Below are positions 38,005 through 50,478 of a DNA stretch of 64,000 nt, piece after piece (position 1 is the stretch's first letter; the number at the start of each line of letters is the position of its first letter). Source of the DNA: Ficedula albicollis. Its lineage: Eukaryota; Chordata; Aves; Passeriformes; Muscicapidae. Under the pieces are notes generated by a model. The model worked only from the letters and a program-made list of their open reading frames with translations, ran no database searches and was not told the DNA's origin. The stretch lies in assembly GCF_000247815.1 (NCBI RefSeq), contig NC_021684.1, forward strand, positions 8,154,154-8,218,153, read 5' to 3'. A program made the position numbers and the translations under genes.

Positions 38005-40363
38005 AAAAATGCAATTGATAGAGTGTGTTTTCATAAATGTCTTTATAAGGCCAAAGAGCAAGTGATTGCTGAATAAATACTAGAACCAATTTTATTTAAC
38101 ATCTTTATTAATATCTCTAAGTGGAAGCACACAGCACACTAACTAAATATGCATGACACATTAATTGGAAAGTGCAAATACCAGGAAGGAGCCAGAAATG
38201 TTTAAAACCCCAGAAAGAAAGAAACAAATAAAGTACCACCCAACAAATATATGTTAATATCCTGGCAAAGAAGATGTTAAATTCTGCACTGGAATTGGAG
38301 GTCTAGTGGCTTTTACAGTATATGCTGAAAGCAAATTAACTGTGCAACACTTGCTTCAGATAATGTGACTCAGGGAGAAACCATCCTGAATATTTTGTAT
38401 GTCTCCTTTGAGACAGGGAAAAATATTCAAGCTTCACTGTGGCAAGGTTAGTTCTTTGCAATGATGCAGCACGGCAAGAATGCCACATTTGGCTCGCATT
38501 TATCGAGATAAGCAGGTGAATTATTATGCTTTTTCCTCTGTAATTCCTATAGCTTACATCTTTCCCCGCTTTTAAACCAGAAGGATCCTCCCACTGATCC
38601 CAAATATGAATCCTAATTAAAAAAGAGATTGCAAGGCAGGTTGATTGCAGTGTTTTACAAGTTATTTGTCTAAATTATGTGGCCTATGTACGAATAATTA
38701 CTCCTTATCATTCAGTTTGCTCTCTATAAAGATAGCTGAAAGCTAATTAGAAGCTGTTCAGTGGTTAGCCAGCATTGTCTTTGATCACTCCTTGCTTTTA
38801 AAGTTTGTGCCTGTGCCCCTATTGCATTCCCAAGATGTTTTCATTTACCATCAGGAAAGCAGACAAAACTAGATCACATCACAGGAAAGGAGTGTTGAGA
38901 GAATGAGTAAAAAACAATACCAAAAGTAGGGTAGTCATATCTCACAAGTTTGAAAAAAACCCAAAACACAAATTAGGTACTTTAAGACTTTTAGTAAAGA
39001 AAGGAAATTTGTACAGTCCTCCTAATGTACCTATGATCAAAACTACATCGTGGCAGCCAAATATCCAGTGCTCATTGCTTCAATAGCTCCTTGTTAATTC
39101 ACTTAACTCAAATATTGGAAGTTATGTTTGGGAAGCCCCACTCAAAATTTACATGGCAAACTGACTCAGAAACATCCCCCTGCTTCCATTAACTCTTTTA
39201 TATCTTCCTTTCGGAGCCCCATCACTCATGGAAAATGAGTCATTTCTGACAGTTTCTGATTTTGAGAGGAGTATCACAGCAAAGGCAATGCCCTCATGGG
39301 CAGGGTGGGCAGAGGGCAGTTCCTGTACACTCTCCAAAGCTTCTGTGGATGCTCCTGCACTCAATATCTCAGTAAACAAGGAAGTTATCAGGATGGACTC
39401 CAGACCACTGGCCATTTGATACCTGATTATGCAGCAGGCTTGCCAGCAAGCTTGCTGAATAGGCTTTAAAATATCTTATATGGCTCAGTGGTCTCATAAT
39501 CCCCATTATATGAGACCTGGAACATCTCTTTTGGAATTCACCTCTGCTTTGCTCAGAGTAAGCCTAACTGTCTTCAGTCTGAGCATAACATACTGATCCC
39601 ATTTGATTCTACAATGCATCTGCTGCCATTACAGCTTTTACTGGGAGGAAACTTCTCTATAAAGGGCAGCCTGCTGCCTGCCCAGCATTTATCAATACCT
39701 ATCTTCAGGGAAAAGGAGCTCATTAGCAACGTGCTGTGTGGAAGGTCTGGGAACAGGGAAACTGCATAACAAATGACAACCCATAAATTAGAAAGTAAAA
39801 CATGCTGGAACAGTGGTGGACAATTTTGACATCACAGCAATGTCCCTGTTTATGCCTGGGAGTAAAGGAGGTCTGCACTGCGTTTGAAGTTTATTTGACA
39901 GAGTAAACAGTAAGTACTGCTCTTGCATTTGTCCTGCAGAATTAGCAGTGTGGTTAGAAATTGCTCTTCTGGGAAAAGCTTTACATTTTATGCTCCACAT
40001 CTTCTTGGGAATTGTTAGCACCTCTGTCTAAATCTTATCAGTAGGTTTTACCAGCTATCTTCTTCCTCAGTCCAATTAGCATAGAAAGAAAAGAGCATTT
40101 GTCTTTTTCTTCAGGGGCTGAACAAGGTGAGAGGAGCACTAAATACTGGATGCATTACTGGAATTTTTAGACCCATAATTGCTTGCGGTATACCCCACAG
40201 CACAGATTTTGAGTTCCTGGTGCTCTCCAGTCTCAGAGTTCTTCTACAACCAGACGTGTGGTAAGCAGGGATGTGTATTTTAAATGATGAGAGTGGCAGT
40301 TCTAAGTTTGCAACAGAAAATTGCTCACTTCCTTAAGAAGACAAGACCCAAGCTTTACATACA
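38005..40363. other. AT-rich non-coding DNA, no gene seen
   Basis: No exon is recognised. The part near 38440-38790 is complex, low in simple repeats and contains several TAATTA/ctttgatc-type motifs. It could be a conserved non-coding element, but that is a guess without an alignment. Confidence 0.5.
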
Positions 40364-40640
40364 AGAGTGTCAGTGCTGCATCAGATCAAAGGTTCACCCA
40401 GCTCTGTGGTGCCTCTGACAGCAGGCCTGGCAGCCAAGGAGAGGGTTCATCTCAGTCTGGAGGTGCAGCTAAAGACAAGTGTCAGTGCCACCCTCTCCAA
40501 CGCTTGCCCTCTGAACTTCCAGTCACAAGGACATCCAGGGCTGGGGGCTTCACCTGCACCATAGGCTTTAACAGTCCCCAAAGGACTAATTCTCTGTGAA
40601 TGTACTAGTTCCTTTTTACCTGTTGCACTTTCAAAAACAC
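40364..40640 (+). mobile_element. Old amniote interspersed repeat fragment, family not named
   Basis: The phrase 'gcatcagatcaaaggttcacccagc...gcctctgacagcagg' near 40376-40428, and further right 'ctctgtgaatgtactagttcctttttacc' (40591-40620), match in order a repeat I recall from turtle, crocodile and bird genomes. That repeat reads roughly 'catcagaccaaaggtccatctagcccag...tctgacagtggcc...ctccatgaatttgtctaatccctttttgaacc'. The middle is poorly conserved. No coding capacity is left. The frames that cross it (40321-40599 plus, 40447-40647 minus) are treated as accidental. Confidence 0.45.
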
Positions 40641-43600
40641 AGGCCAAGGGTCATTCCATCCTCCCCATCAGCTCACATGGAAGAGACAGTCAGAGCATGC
40701 AGTCACTTGTCTCTGGCTGCTTGGCTGCACCTCTTTTGGAAATTTCTTATGATTGCTGAGGTGACACTGGAGAAGGGGGCAAGCAGGACTTCTGTTTTCA
40801 TCATGTTTAAAAACAAACTTCCAACACCACCTCAGCAGCCTGGCAGTAAATGGAATTGTATCCATTCCTCAAGTCCTGTGTGGCAGATGGATATGTTAGA
40901 TGTGGAACCACTGGTGCTTCAGAGCAGGGTTTGATCCCTGAAAGAGCAGACTCCTCACAGACTGGCTCTGCTACAGAAAATTAAGCAAAGTCTTTCTCCA
41001 AGAGATTAGAAGGTGCTAGAAACAAGTTTGCTGGCCTGCAAATTAGCTGTGCTGGATATGTTGGCACTATTAAGATGTTGTTCAAGGAAAATAAAGTGCT
41101 ACAATACAAGACAGACAAAGCAGATAATGAAACAGGATTTCTAAGAATAGTTCTGCGTGTCTGAGAGAACCAAAACAGGGAAAAGGGATGTTTGCTCAGC
41201 ACAGTGGCCTGAGGACCTGTAGTACTGGGGGAGGACTGGGTGTTGGTGTCTTTGATCTCTGCCAGAGGAGCACCATGCAATGCACAGTGGCCTGAGGACC
41301 TGCAGTACTGGGGGAGGACTGGGTGTTGGTTTCTTTGATCTCTGCCAGAGGAGCACCATGCAAAAAGCAATATATTCTGTAGGAGCTGGTTGCCCAGCAT
41401 AGGGGGCCCTTCCACACCAATGGGAAGCTCCTAGAGGCTGGACTATCTCAAAGGTGGCTCAGGGTTGGGAATTAGTCCCCCCATGTGCTCACCACCTCTG
41501 CTCCCAGGATGAAATATGGCTTTTTGACCTTGTCTTCTCAAACAATTGCTTATAAATTGTCAAGAAGCTGCCATGGGGCAGCCTATTACCTTTGGGATGG
41601 GGTGAGACTCTCCAGGGCCTGCTGGGATTCATGCATGGGTGGAAAGCTCCACAAAGAGACAAGTGAGCCCCAATAGCCTCGTTTATGTGCTCTGATGTTT
41701 TATGAAAGTGACTCTCCTTCTTGCTGAACACAGCACCTAGTTGTTCATTTCACATACTAATTTCTCGTTTCAGTCAAGTCAAATATTCACTGGAATTAGC
41801 TCTGATGTCCTTTTCTGAAAATATTTCTCTCAGACAAATTTAGCAACCAGATTATAATAACCAAAGTGAGAAGAAATTCTCAAAATCTGTTTTCTTTTGC
41901 ACGGATGTTCCTCTGATATCAGCCTGCCCATTTTCCCAAGTGCAATATCTATTGAGTATTTTTAAATTTAAGGGTTTTATTCTGACACCTCTTGAGTTGC
42001 ATCTGAGAGTAAAGACGAACAAATTTCTATTCTGGAATCCTTTCTTCTTTTCTTTCTAGTTTGCTGTTTCTTCCCCTCTCTTTTCTCTGACCACACGATT
42101 GGGACCTAGTTCAGAAAGCATCTTCAGTGTCTCTGGCGCATGGACCTCATTGAAGCAGCTGTTTACATTGCCCCCATGGTTCCTGAATAGAGGCCAGATA
42201 AAATGCATGCTTAATTCTACAGTTAACAGAGGCACCGTGCAAAGCCTTAGCAAGGCAGCTTGTGCGAATAGGGACCACTCACCTCTATTACAGTGCTAAA
42301 AGAACTGGGTTTCTAATCCTGATGTGCTTTAATGTTGCATAAACAGAGACCTCTCAGTGCCTGGTGAACAAGAATAGTTTTGGGGCATAGAGCAACTGCT
42401 CTGCATTTACAGCCCCAATTCAGTTGTTTAGATATCCACGAGTTGCACACGAATAGGTTTGTTCCCGTTCCCGCCGCATTCTTGTCCCTTCTGTCACTGA
42501 ATGCTGCTGCAGTGGATGGCAAACAACTCCCCACATTAAAGGCAAGCTAAAGGTCACACTGCTGCTTGGTTCTGAAAGCACAGCTGCTCCATTGCCTCTG
42601 CTGTGAGAGAAGACACAGTCCTCTTCTCAAGGATTCTGAGCTGAATCAGAATTATTTAGATACAGAGGGGGCATCATCTTGCAAACGCCCGAGGTACCAG
42701 ATCCATCCCCTAAACCTGCAGCTCAGCTGCCCTGGTGCCAGCACAGTGGTCCACAGGCACCAGTGCCAGGCCTCAGGGTGGCAGAGACGTTTTTTAAATT
42801 TTAGGAATTACTTCAGGAGGAAGGTATGGAGGGAGTGTTCAAAATTCAGAAACATCTACTTTGATGCTGCATGCTTTTCCCCTGTCATTCAAACACATGG
42901 TTTTTTGTTTAAGAATGATTAATATATTTTTAATGTTTTTCCTAACTGAAGGGAAACCTGTGCTATATATTAACTGAGTCTAGAAAAACACCCCAAAAGC
43001 TGAGCTGGCATAAGTGGGCAGCCTGTATGTAATGTTTATTATGATTTTTCCCTAAGATCCTTGTCTTCTCATTTTTCACTCTTTCTTTTTGCATTTGTCA
43101 CTGCCCTGTTTGAGGCATCTTGTCTTCACTCCCACATTACTCCAAGTCCCAAGAAAAAGTCAACCCAAAACACCCTCTGAGAAAGCTCTGGCAAGAACAA
43201 GAACGAGCCAAGCTCCAGGCAGAGCTTTGCAGACCTTACATAGCAGTAACTTACTGCCACGCAGCTTAACTGGCCAAAAAATCTGGGTTTGCTGGGGCAG
43301 TTTCAGGGTGTTTGTCAGGTGTCTGGATTAGGGAACAATCTGGACTGTTCACCCCTGGCTGTGGCACACCCAAAGCTGCCACTCTGGTAGGGGAAGAGAT
43401 TTCCCCCCAGAAATCCCAGGCCAGGACTCATCCCCCCTGCCTGTCCCAGGTGAGCACTTGCCTCCCCTCCACCTCCTGTGCATGGAAAGGCCATGTCAGG
43501 GTCTAACCCTGAGTACAGGCAGGTACAACAAGTCCCACTGGAGGTAGGGGGTTTTTCAGTCATGTCATGATGACATTTTGCATTTTCAGATGAAGGTGAT

Positions 43601-46600
43601 GTTTGACACAAGAAAAAAAAAAAAAACCACCAAAAAACAGCAGAAGTTTGTCAGTAAACATGCGAAGTAAATAATCCTGGAGCTGGAGTCACACTTGTTA
43701 AGCACTGGAAGTGGGAGAGGTACCAGGTTTAGCAGCAATAGCTAAATCTGAGCTCAGACTTACAGATCAGATGAAACAGCTGCAGAAATGTCCAGAAAAA
43801 ATGATTGCTCCACTGGCATGTGGCACAAGATGTAATATTTATCAGAGAAATAAACAGTACTCCATGAGGTCCTCAAATCCATTCATTTCTGTTCCTATCC
43901 TTTTCACCTTGCAGATAAGACAAAAAACCTCATTATATTTTACTTTCCTAAGTTTTATGACTCTGACATACACTCAGAGTGATTGCCTTTGCTGCTGTTA
44001 ACTACCTGCCAGAACTCTTATTAAAGTTCATTTAGGACTAATCTATTACCAAAAAGGAAAGGTCCAAGTTTCAAGGATGGATTATTTAAATCACAGCATG
44101 CCATTCTGCAGCAACAGGAAGACAGCCAGTTCCCCCCACCAGCACCTTTCAGAGCTGCTCAGTGGGGGAAGAGGCAGCCCTTGGGAAGGTGGATTGAATT
44201 TCCAGATGGAAAACTAATGGCAGAAAACTCAGGTCACCACAGCTCTGGACAAGTGCAAAAAAGCAATATTTCACTCTAGTATGAAGAACTGCATAAAAAG
44301 AATATATATTCTGCACTCTCCCTTAAAAACTATCCAGATAAATGGAATATTTAAGAAAACATATGCCATGTAATTTTATTTGCATATGGAGCATTCTTAT
44401 TTGCATTTATAAAATGGAAATGAAAGTCAAGATACAAACATAGGCAGAATACAAAGTACAAGGCTACTCTAAACTAAGGTAATAATGCAGATACCCACTT
44501 TTCTTTTCTTTGATTTAAAAAAAAATCTAGAAACTTAAATGTATGCTTGAATGAAAATTTAACAAATATTATCATTTATATTACTATCCAAGTACCTTTG
44601 ATGGTTCACTTAAAATATGCCTCATCTAGATTATGTTTTAAAATGCATTTAAGTATAAATATTTTTAGGAGGAAAAAACCAACCAAAAAAATCTAATGGA
44701 ATAAGAGGGGAAAAAAATCAAGTCATGTTGACTGACACACAAAAGGTAGGCTTTGCTAATGTTATATTCATTACCTTACAAAATGTTTTACAGGAAGTGT
44801 AGTAAATCCACCACAGATGTGATAAAGATTAAAACCTCTTTTAAAGCAAATCTGTCCATTTAAAATGACCCAAAAGGTATGTGCAACATTTCTCAGCAAT
44901 TTTCCAAATAAATAGCTGATGAAACAAACTCAATATTAAACTGAAGCATTTCATAAATTCTATGTAAACACAGTACTGTAAATCAGGATGAACAAAACCC
45001 CTATTTTCCCCTTCATCTCCTAGAGATATTAAAAAGCACTTAAGAGGTGATTTGGGATGGCAGCCCATTTGCTCCAGCACTGGGCTACCACCACGAGACA
45101 CAAACCCACTCACAGGCAACACACTGCAAGGAAAACATAAGCACTTCCCTAGAGCACGAGTTAAATATAGAAAAATTATTTTGAAATGCAAGTATCTAAA
45201 TTAAGAGTACATTATTTCATACACTTAAGGGAGGAAGTGTTACCATGTTTATCCATATTTCATTTTGGGTTTTCAACAGACCACCTTTAGATGAACCAGG
45301 ATTAAATATTTGCATTCAGCTCACCTGTCAATTCTCAGCTGGGTCCTGTCAACCCACACACCACAAATGGCTTTCAAAATTCTGATTACTAAATGCATAT
45401 TAAATCAGCATTAACATTTTTCCCTAAAGATTTATATAACAGTTCAGTGGAGTTAAATAAGGCTTTAAAAATAAAGAATCAAACCAGCCACTTCATCCTG
45501 GTAATGTTGTCTTTCATTCTTCTCCTATGAACGTCTCCACCTTGCAGTTTTGGATTAGGATTTCTACCATTTCCTGTACATTTAACCAATGTTTTAAAGC
45601 AGTTAGTAAAGGAGTATTTAGACCAAGAACAGACACTCAGAAGAAACCACACTGATATATTTTGCTATTGCTTTGTAAGACATGGTATAACCTGATCAGG
45701 GCATACCACTCCCACACATGAGAGTTATAGGAGAATACCAAAATGCTGAACTGATGCAGCTGAAGAGGATAAACACCCTTGAGACTCAAACCTGCAAACA
45801 TTTTTCCCATGATTAACTATTCTGCCATGAAGAATTTAATTTGAATCATTAAGAGTACTCAAAGTACCAAAGTTAAATACATACAGAAGTATTTACAGGC
45901 TTGGACTTTGGTGTGACCCAAGGAAACAGCAAAGAAAACCAGTCCCTATTTTTTTTTTTGTTCTCAATGGAACTGATTCCCATCAGTAACAGAAAGGATT
46001 TGCTGAGGAAAAAACTGGTCATTGAGTGGATGTCTTCCCTGGAGACACAAAATTTTAAATCAGATTTTTAATTTGAAGAAAAAGCTATCTCTCCCCAACA
46101 CAAGCAGTGTAAAGAGACCACGTGTGCAGATTGGAGCCCATAAAAAAACCATGTATAACATTAAATATTTGCTTATCTTCTTATGTTAGCTTGGCAAGAA
46201 TTAAATTTGCTACTCATGACTACTGCTGACATTCCAAGTTCATGCCAAGAAATGTATTTACTACCACACACTGCCATCTTTTATATAACATATGTATGTT
46301 TATATGCACATACATATATGCATACACAGTCAAAAAAGAGCAGTGCCACAAATAATAAATCAAATGAAAGTAATATTTAACCCACATACCCCAAACTTGC
46401 TAATAAACACATGCAATGTATAGACAAAACCTATGCTAGACTTTCATCATGATGTAATTGCTGTTTCAGATCAAACTGAGAAAATTAACATGCCAGCCAA
46501 ACTAACATGAAGTAGGCTAATTTGGCCAAAACATTCAATTTCTCACTTTCTTTCTGCAATAAAAATATTACTGAAAAATTCCAATTATGTAAACAAGGTA

Positions 46601-48784
46601 GGAATAAATAAAGTGTTAAAAATATAAAGCAGTTTCAATAGAAGAGGAACACACAGGGGCATGAACTCTGCTTCTCAATCAGGCTAATTCTCTGCTGGGA
46701 AAAACAGTGCACACATCAGGGGATGCCAAAAAGAGCACAGTGCCTCAAATCCAGTGTGGCGTATTAGAAGGAAAAGTATCATTTCTTTTCTTAAAATAAA
46801 GCAGTGCAGTAAGTGTCTGAACTTAAATGCTTAAGAAATTTTTCCCATGGATGACATATATATTTGATACATTATATCACACATTTCTTTCAAATTCCAG
46901 CATTTGAATTGTCAGCTGTAATTAGCTGTTCCTCCACAGTAGCTTGAACAGACATCAAATCTTTCACCCATCTACGACTGTGCTGCTTTCTAAAAGCATT
47001 AACCAAGAACCAAGCATGCTTCCAATAAATGCTTTGATGTCTCCTGTCCCGTGTCTCCACGAGAACAGGTGCCCAGAAGTGCTGCCCATGGACTCAGAGC
47101 GCAGGCCCTGGCAGATGTTTGCATGCTCAGGAAGTGGGATGGGGTCAGTGCTGAGCTAAGAGCCAGGATTTACCTTTCATTTCTGCATCAGGGCTTGAGA
47201 TCCAAGATGTATCCAGATGCTCAGGGGTGTGCTGTGCCAGTACCAGATTCCTCTTACAACACTCGTGGACCCCTGTCTTTGTTTTGTTCCACAAAAAATC
47301 ACACCTGCTTGTGTAAAAGGGCTCTCACCTGCTGAAACTCCCCCTGGAGTCACTGGGAGGGACCCTTGGTATAGTTTAGAGAAGCTAAAGCAAGCCCCAG
47401 AGCAGGTGTGAGCAGAGACTGCCATTCTACACCATTTGTGCCCCCACGTGTGGACTGGGTTCTCCAAGTCTGGCACAGCTCAGCTGTATCCGAGCCTGGA
47501 GCCCAGCAGGAGCTGCAGGGGCTTCATGGAAACCAGCAGAAAGGCCAGCATGCTCCTCATGTCACAAATGTCTCTGGCCAATATCAAATGTTTATGTAGT
47601 CCAAGACCACATCAATTCTACAAATTAATGTAAAGTTCACCAGAAAAGAGAAAATCAAAACACTTGGGTCAATACACAAAATTCCACAGAATACACCCCC
47701 AGGATTTCCTCTAATGAGATAGAGCAAAATGCCCATAAAATGTGGACAGCTGGTAATAACATCATGGCAAAGAAGCCTCTATGGATTGCATAGAAGCTCA
47801 AGTACATTTCAATTAAAAAATGCTTAAGCAAACTCCATAAACTGAGTGCAAATCATATTTCCTTCTAAATAAGAAAAACTATTACAGGGAAACTGGAATA
47901 TATAATTTTAGAATTTATTTGCGTAAGAAAGATATATTCTAAATTTTGTAATATACAGTGTTAAGAGTATATATTTAAATAAGCCTTCATAATTTCTTCT
48001 CCTGCTCCTTGAAGTGTTTTTTTTTTTAAACAGCAGAAAGAGAGACCTTGATGTCAGCAGTCCTGAGGAAGCAGGGCTCCCTGTTCCTCCAGTGAGAGCT
48101 GTGAAAGCTCGGGGCTCCCCACGAGGTACCCATGGAGCAGGGATGCTCCCTGGCCTGCTGGGAGCTGGTGGCTCTTCTGGCACAGCTGTCCCTGCTGCAC
48201 ACACACTGTTTTCTTCTTCACGTGAAGGTCTCAGAATCTGACCTAATTTAAATGTAAGTTGGTAAAGCACAACTACCATTTCAGTAATGCACTAAAGCCA
48301 GAAGAAAAAGCTCTCATGCTGACACCAAACATAAGATCTACCAATGAAGCAAACAGTAACTTCTGTAGTAGGAATTTCAAAAATCAGCATTTCAGCATAG
48401 AGGTCATAAAAAGCATCTATCTGTCTAATAAGAAAAATACATTGCGATGTTTTTTACATTCAAAGTGTTTTATCAGCTCCTGAGAGATACTAGGAGTGCA
48501 TTTGTGATGTTCCCTTGGCATAAAGGCACCCAGGAGGTAGCTTAGTCATTGGAGAAGCTTTAACCAATGTTTTGGGGTCTTTGGGTTCTCCAGAGACATC
48601 AAAGCATCTCTCAGGCTCTGCTGATCTTTGCAGCAGGATAAATAGCAGAGGGAAAGGGATGTACCCCATCCCTGAGGTGCTGAGTGTCCCCTGAGTGAGC
48701 CCAGACAGGGCTGCATGTGGCAGAGGGACACAGCAGAGGCAGAGGAGTGGCTGGGTCTGTCACCTCCCTCCCCTGCTCTGGCTC
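40641..48784. other. Mostly AT-rich non-coding DNA, no gene seen
   Basis: Apart from an 83-bp duplication at 41.2 kb I see no element. GC-richer pieces at about 42.55-42.80, 43.30-43.55, 47.05-47.55 and 48.05-48.20 kb give overlapping unrecognised frames of up to about 120 codons on both strands. The 44.25-46.9 kb part is very AT-rich. An A run of about 14 bases lies near 43613-43626, and a TATG/CATA-rich tract near 46285-46330. Confidence 0.5.
41199..41364. repeat. 83-bp tandem duplication (two copies)
   Basis: Copy one is 41199-41281 and copy two 41282-41364, starting gcacagtggcctgagg. Differences are few (gacctgtag versus gacctgcag, and ttggtgtc versus ttggtttc). The period is not a multiple of three. 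Three overlapping minus-strand frames show repeated peptide segments only because of this duplication. Confidence 0.88.
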
Positions 48785-49114
48785 AGGGACCTGAAGGAGC
48801 TTGTAGCAAGCTGGGATCAGTCTCTTCTCCCCAGTGACAAGAAACAGGATGAGAGCAAATGGTCTCAAGCTGCCACAGCCGGTGTTTAATCCCCTAATTT
48901 GATATTTCTAACTGGAAAATTTCTTCCCCAAAAGGCTTTTCAAGCACTGGAACTGGCTTGAAGCTCCAGTGGAGTTGCCATCCCTGGAGAGATTTCAAAG
49001 ATGCGTAGATGTGGCACGCAGGGACAGGGGCTGGTGGTGGCCTGGGCAGTGCTGGGTTAATGGCTGCACTTGATGACATTAAGGGTCTTTTCCCACCTAA
49101 GTGATTCTGTGAGA
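48785..49114 (+). mobile_element. CR1 LINE 3'-end fragment, plus orientation
   Basis: The segments gctgggatcagtctcttctc, then 'acaggatgagagcaaatgg' and 'ctcaagctgcc', 'ttccccaaaaggcttttcaagc', 'ccatccctggagag', 'gtagatgtggca', 'ggcagtgctgggttaatgg', 'cttgatgacattaa', 'gggtcttttcccacct' and the terminal 'gtgattctgtga' (49101-49112) follow in the order of the avian CR1 3' end. The fragment is visibly diverged and has small insertions, for example in the part after the 'gccggtg' near 48880. It covers the last coding part and 3' UTR only, and no full ORF2 is present. The left limit is approximate. It is an old, 5'-truncated and inactive copy. Confidence 0.9.
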
Positions 49115-50170
49115 CACTGAACACAGCGCCATATGGCCTGGAATATCCCCTTGGCCAGTTGGGACCAGCTGTCCCTGCTGTGTCCCACCCAACTCCTCTT
49201 GCCCCGCCCAATCTGTACATTGTCACAGCAGGAGAAACTGAACAGTCCTTGACTGCTACAAACACTGCTCAGAAACAGCTAAAAACAGCAGCGTGGTATC
49301 AGCATTATTCTTATCCTAAATACTGCACTGTGCCAGTAGTAGCAGGAACAAAGTTGACCCAGTCCCAGCTGAAACCAGGACAACGGGAGTCCCTGCCCAT
49401 CCAGAGACAGTTTCTTCCCTGCACTGTGTCCTCCAGTAATGGGTGCCAGAGCAGGAGGAGGAGACGTGTGGGAGCTATAGCGAGCAGCTATGCAGCAATC
49501 TTCTTCTAAGAACAAATTCTTCTGAACCCTTAGCCTAGGATCTGAATGTCTGCACTTGCATGTGTTCTGAGCTTTAAAGAACATTTGGCTATATTTTAAT
49601 GTATGTAATAATTTAATTGTAATAGCTGTCCGTGGGGTGTGGTTTTTGTATGAAGAAGTCTCAGACAAGGTCTGGTCATTTGGAGGATTTAATTAACAAT
49701 TTCCTGGAAATTATTACTTGAGAACTGACCGAGTTACAGAGTGTGCAGGTGACTGTCACCTGCAGGGCTGTGAAAGAGTCACCAAAATCATTTCTGAAAC
49801 TTAAATAGAAGAAGAGCCTCTCCTCAGTTTCAGGCTGATGAATGACATATGTGAGTGTGCCCTTAAACAAATAAACAAAACAAAAACAAAATGGAAAAAA
49901 AAGGTTTCCTGATTAAATAATGAGCTATTGCCTGGAACAACAAAAACACATAAACAAATGCACTGACTGTGAGAGCTAAAATGAGGAGAGAAAACTCTTT
50001 CAGTAAAGAGCAGGATCCTCTCCAGAGCACGAGCTGTGAGCAGCAAGCTGAGCCCACGTCATCAGTATGGTTGGCACCAGCTACTACTGAGACCATTAGT
50101 TGCTAAAATGTGCTGACTTTTTTTTTAGCACTGACCCAAGTTCCTTCCATCTCCTGGAGTGCATTCTTCC
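49115..50170. other. Non-coding DNA, no gene seen
   Basis: Unrecognised frames of 116-129 codons lie on opposite strands at 49159-49668 and shadow one another. An A-rich low-complexity tract lies at 49864-49903. No exon or repeat family is recognised. Confidence 0.5.

Positions 50171-50478
<308 letters not shown>

Noticed and set aside
41141..41420. Three overlapping minus-strand frames with repeated peptide segments
   Set aside because: The peptide repeats follow from the 83-bp duplication, whose length is not a multiple of three, so the frame shifts between copies. This is not a repeat protein.
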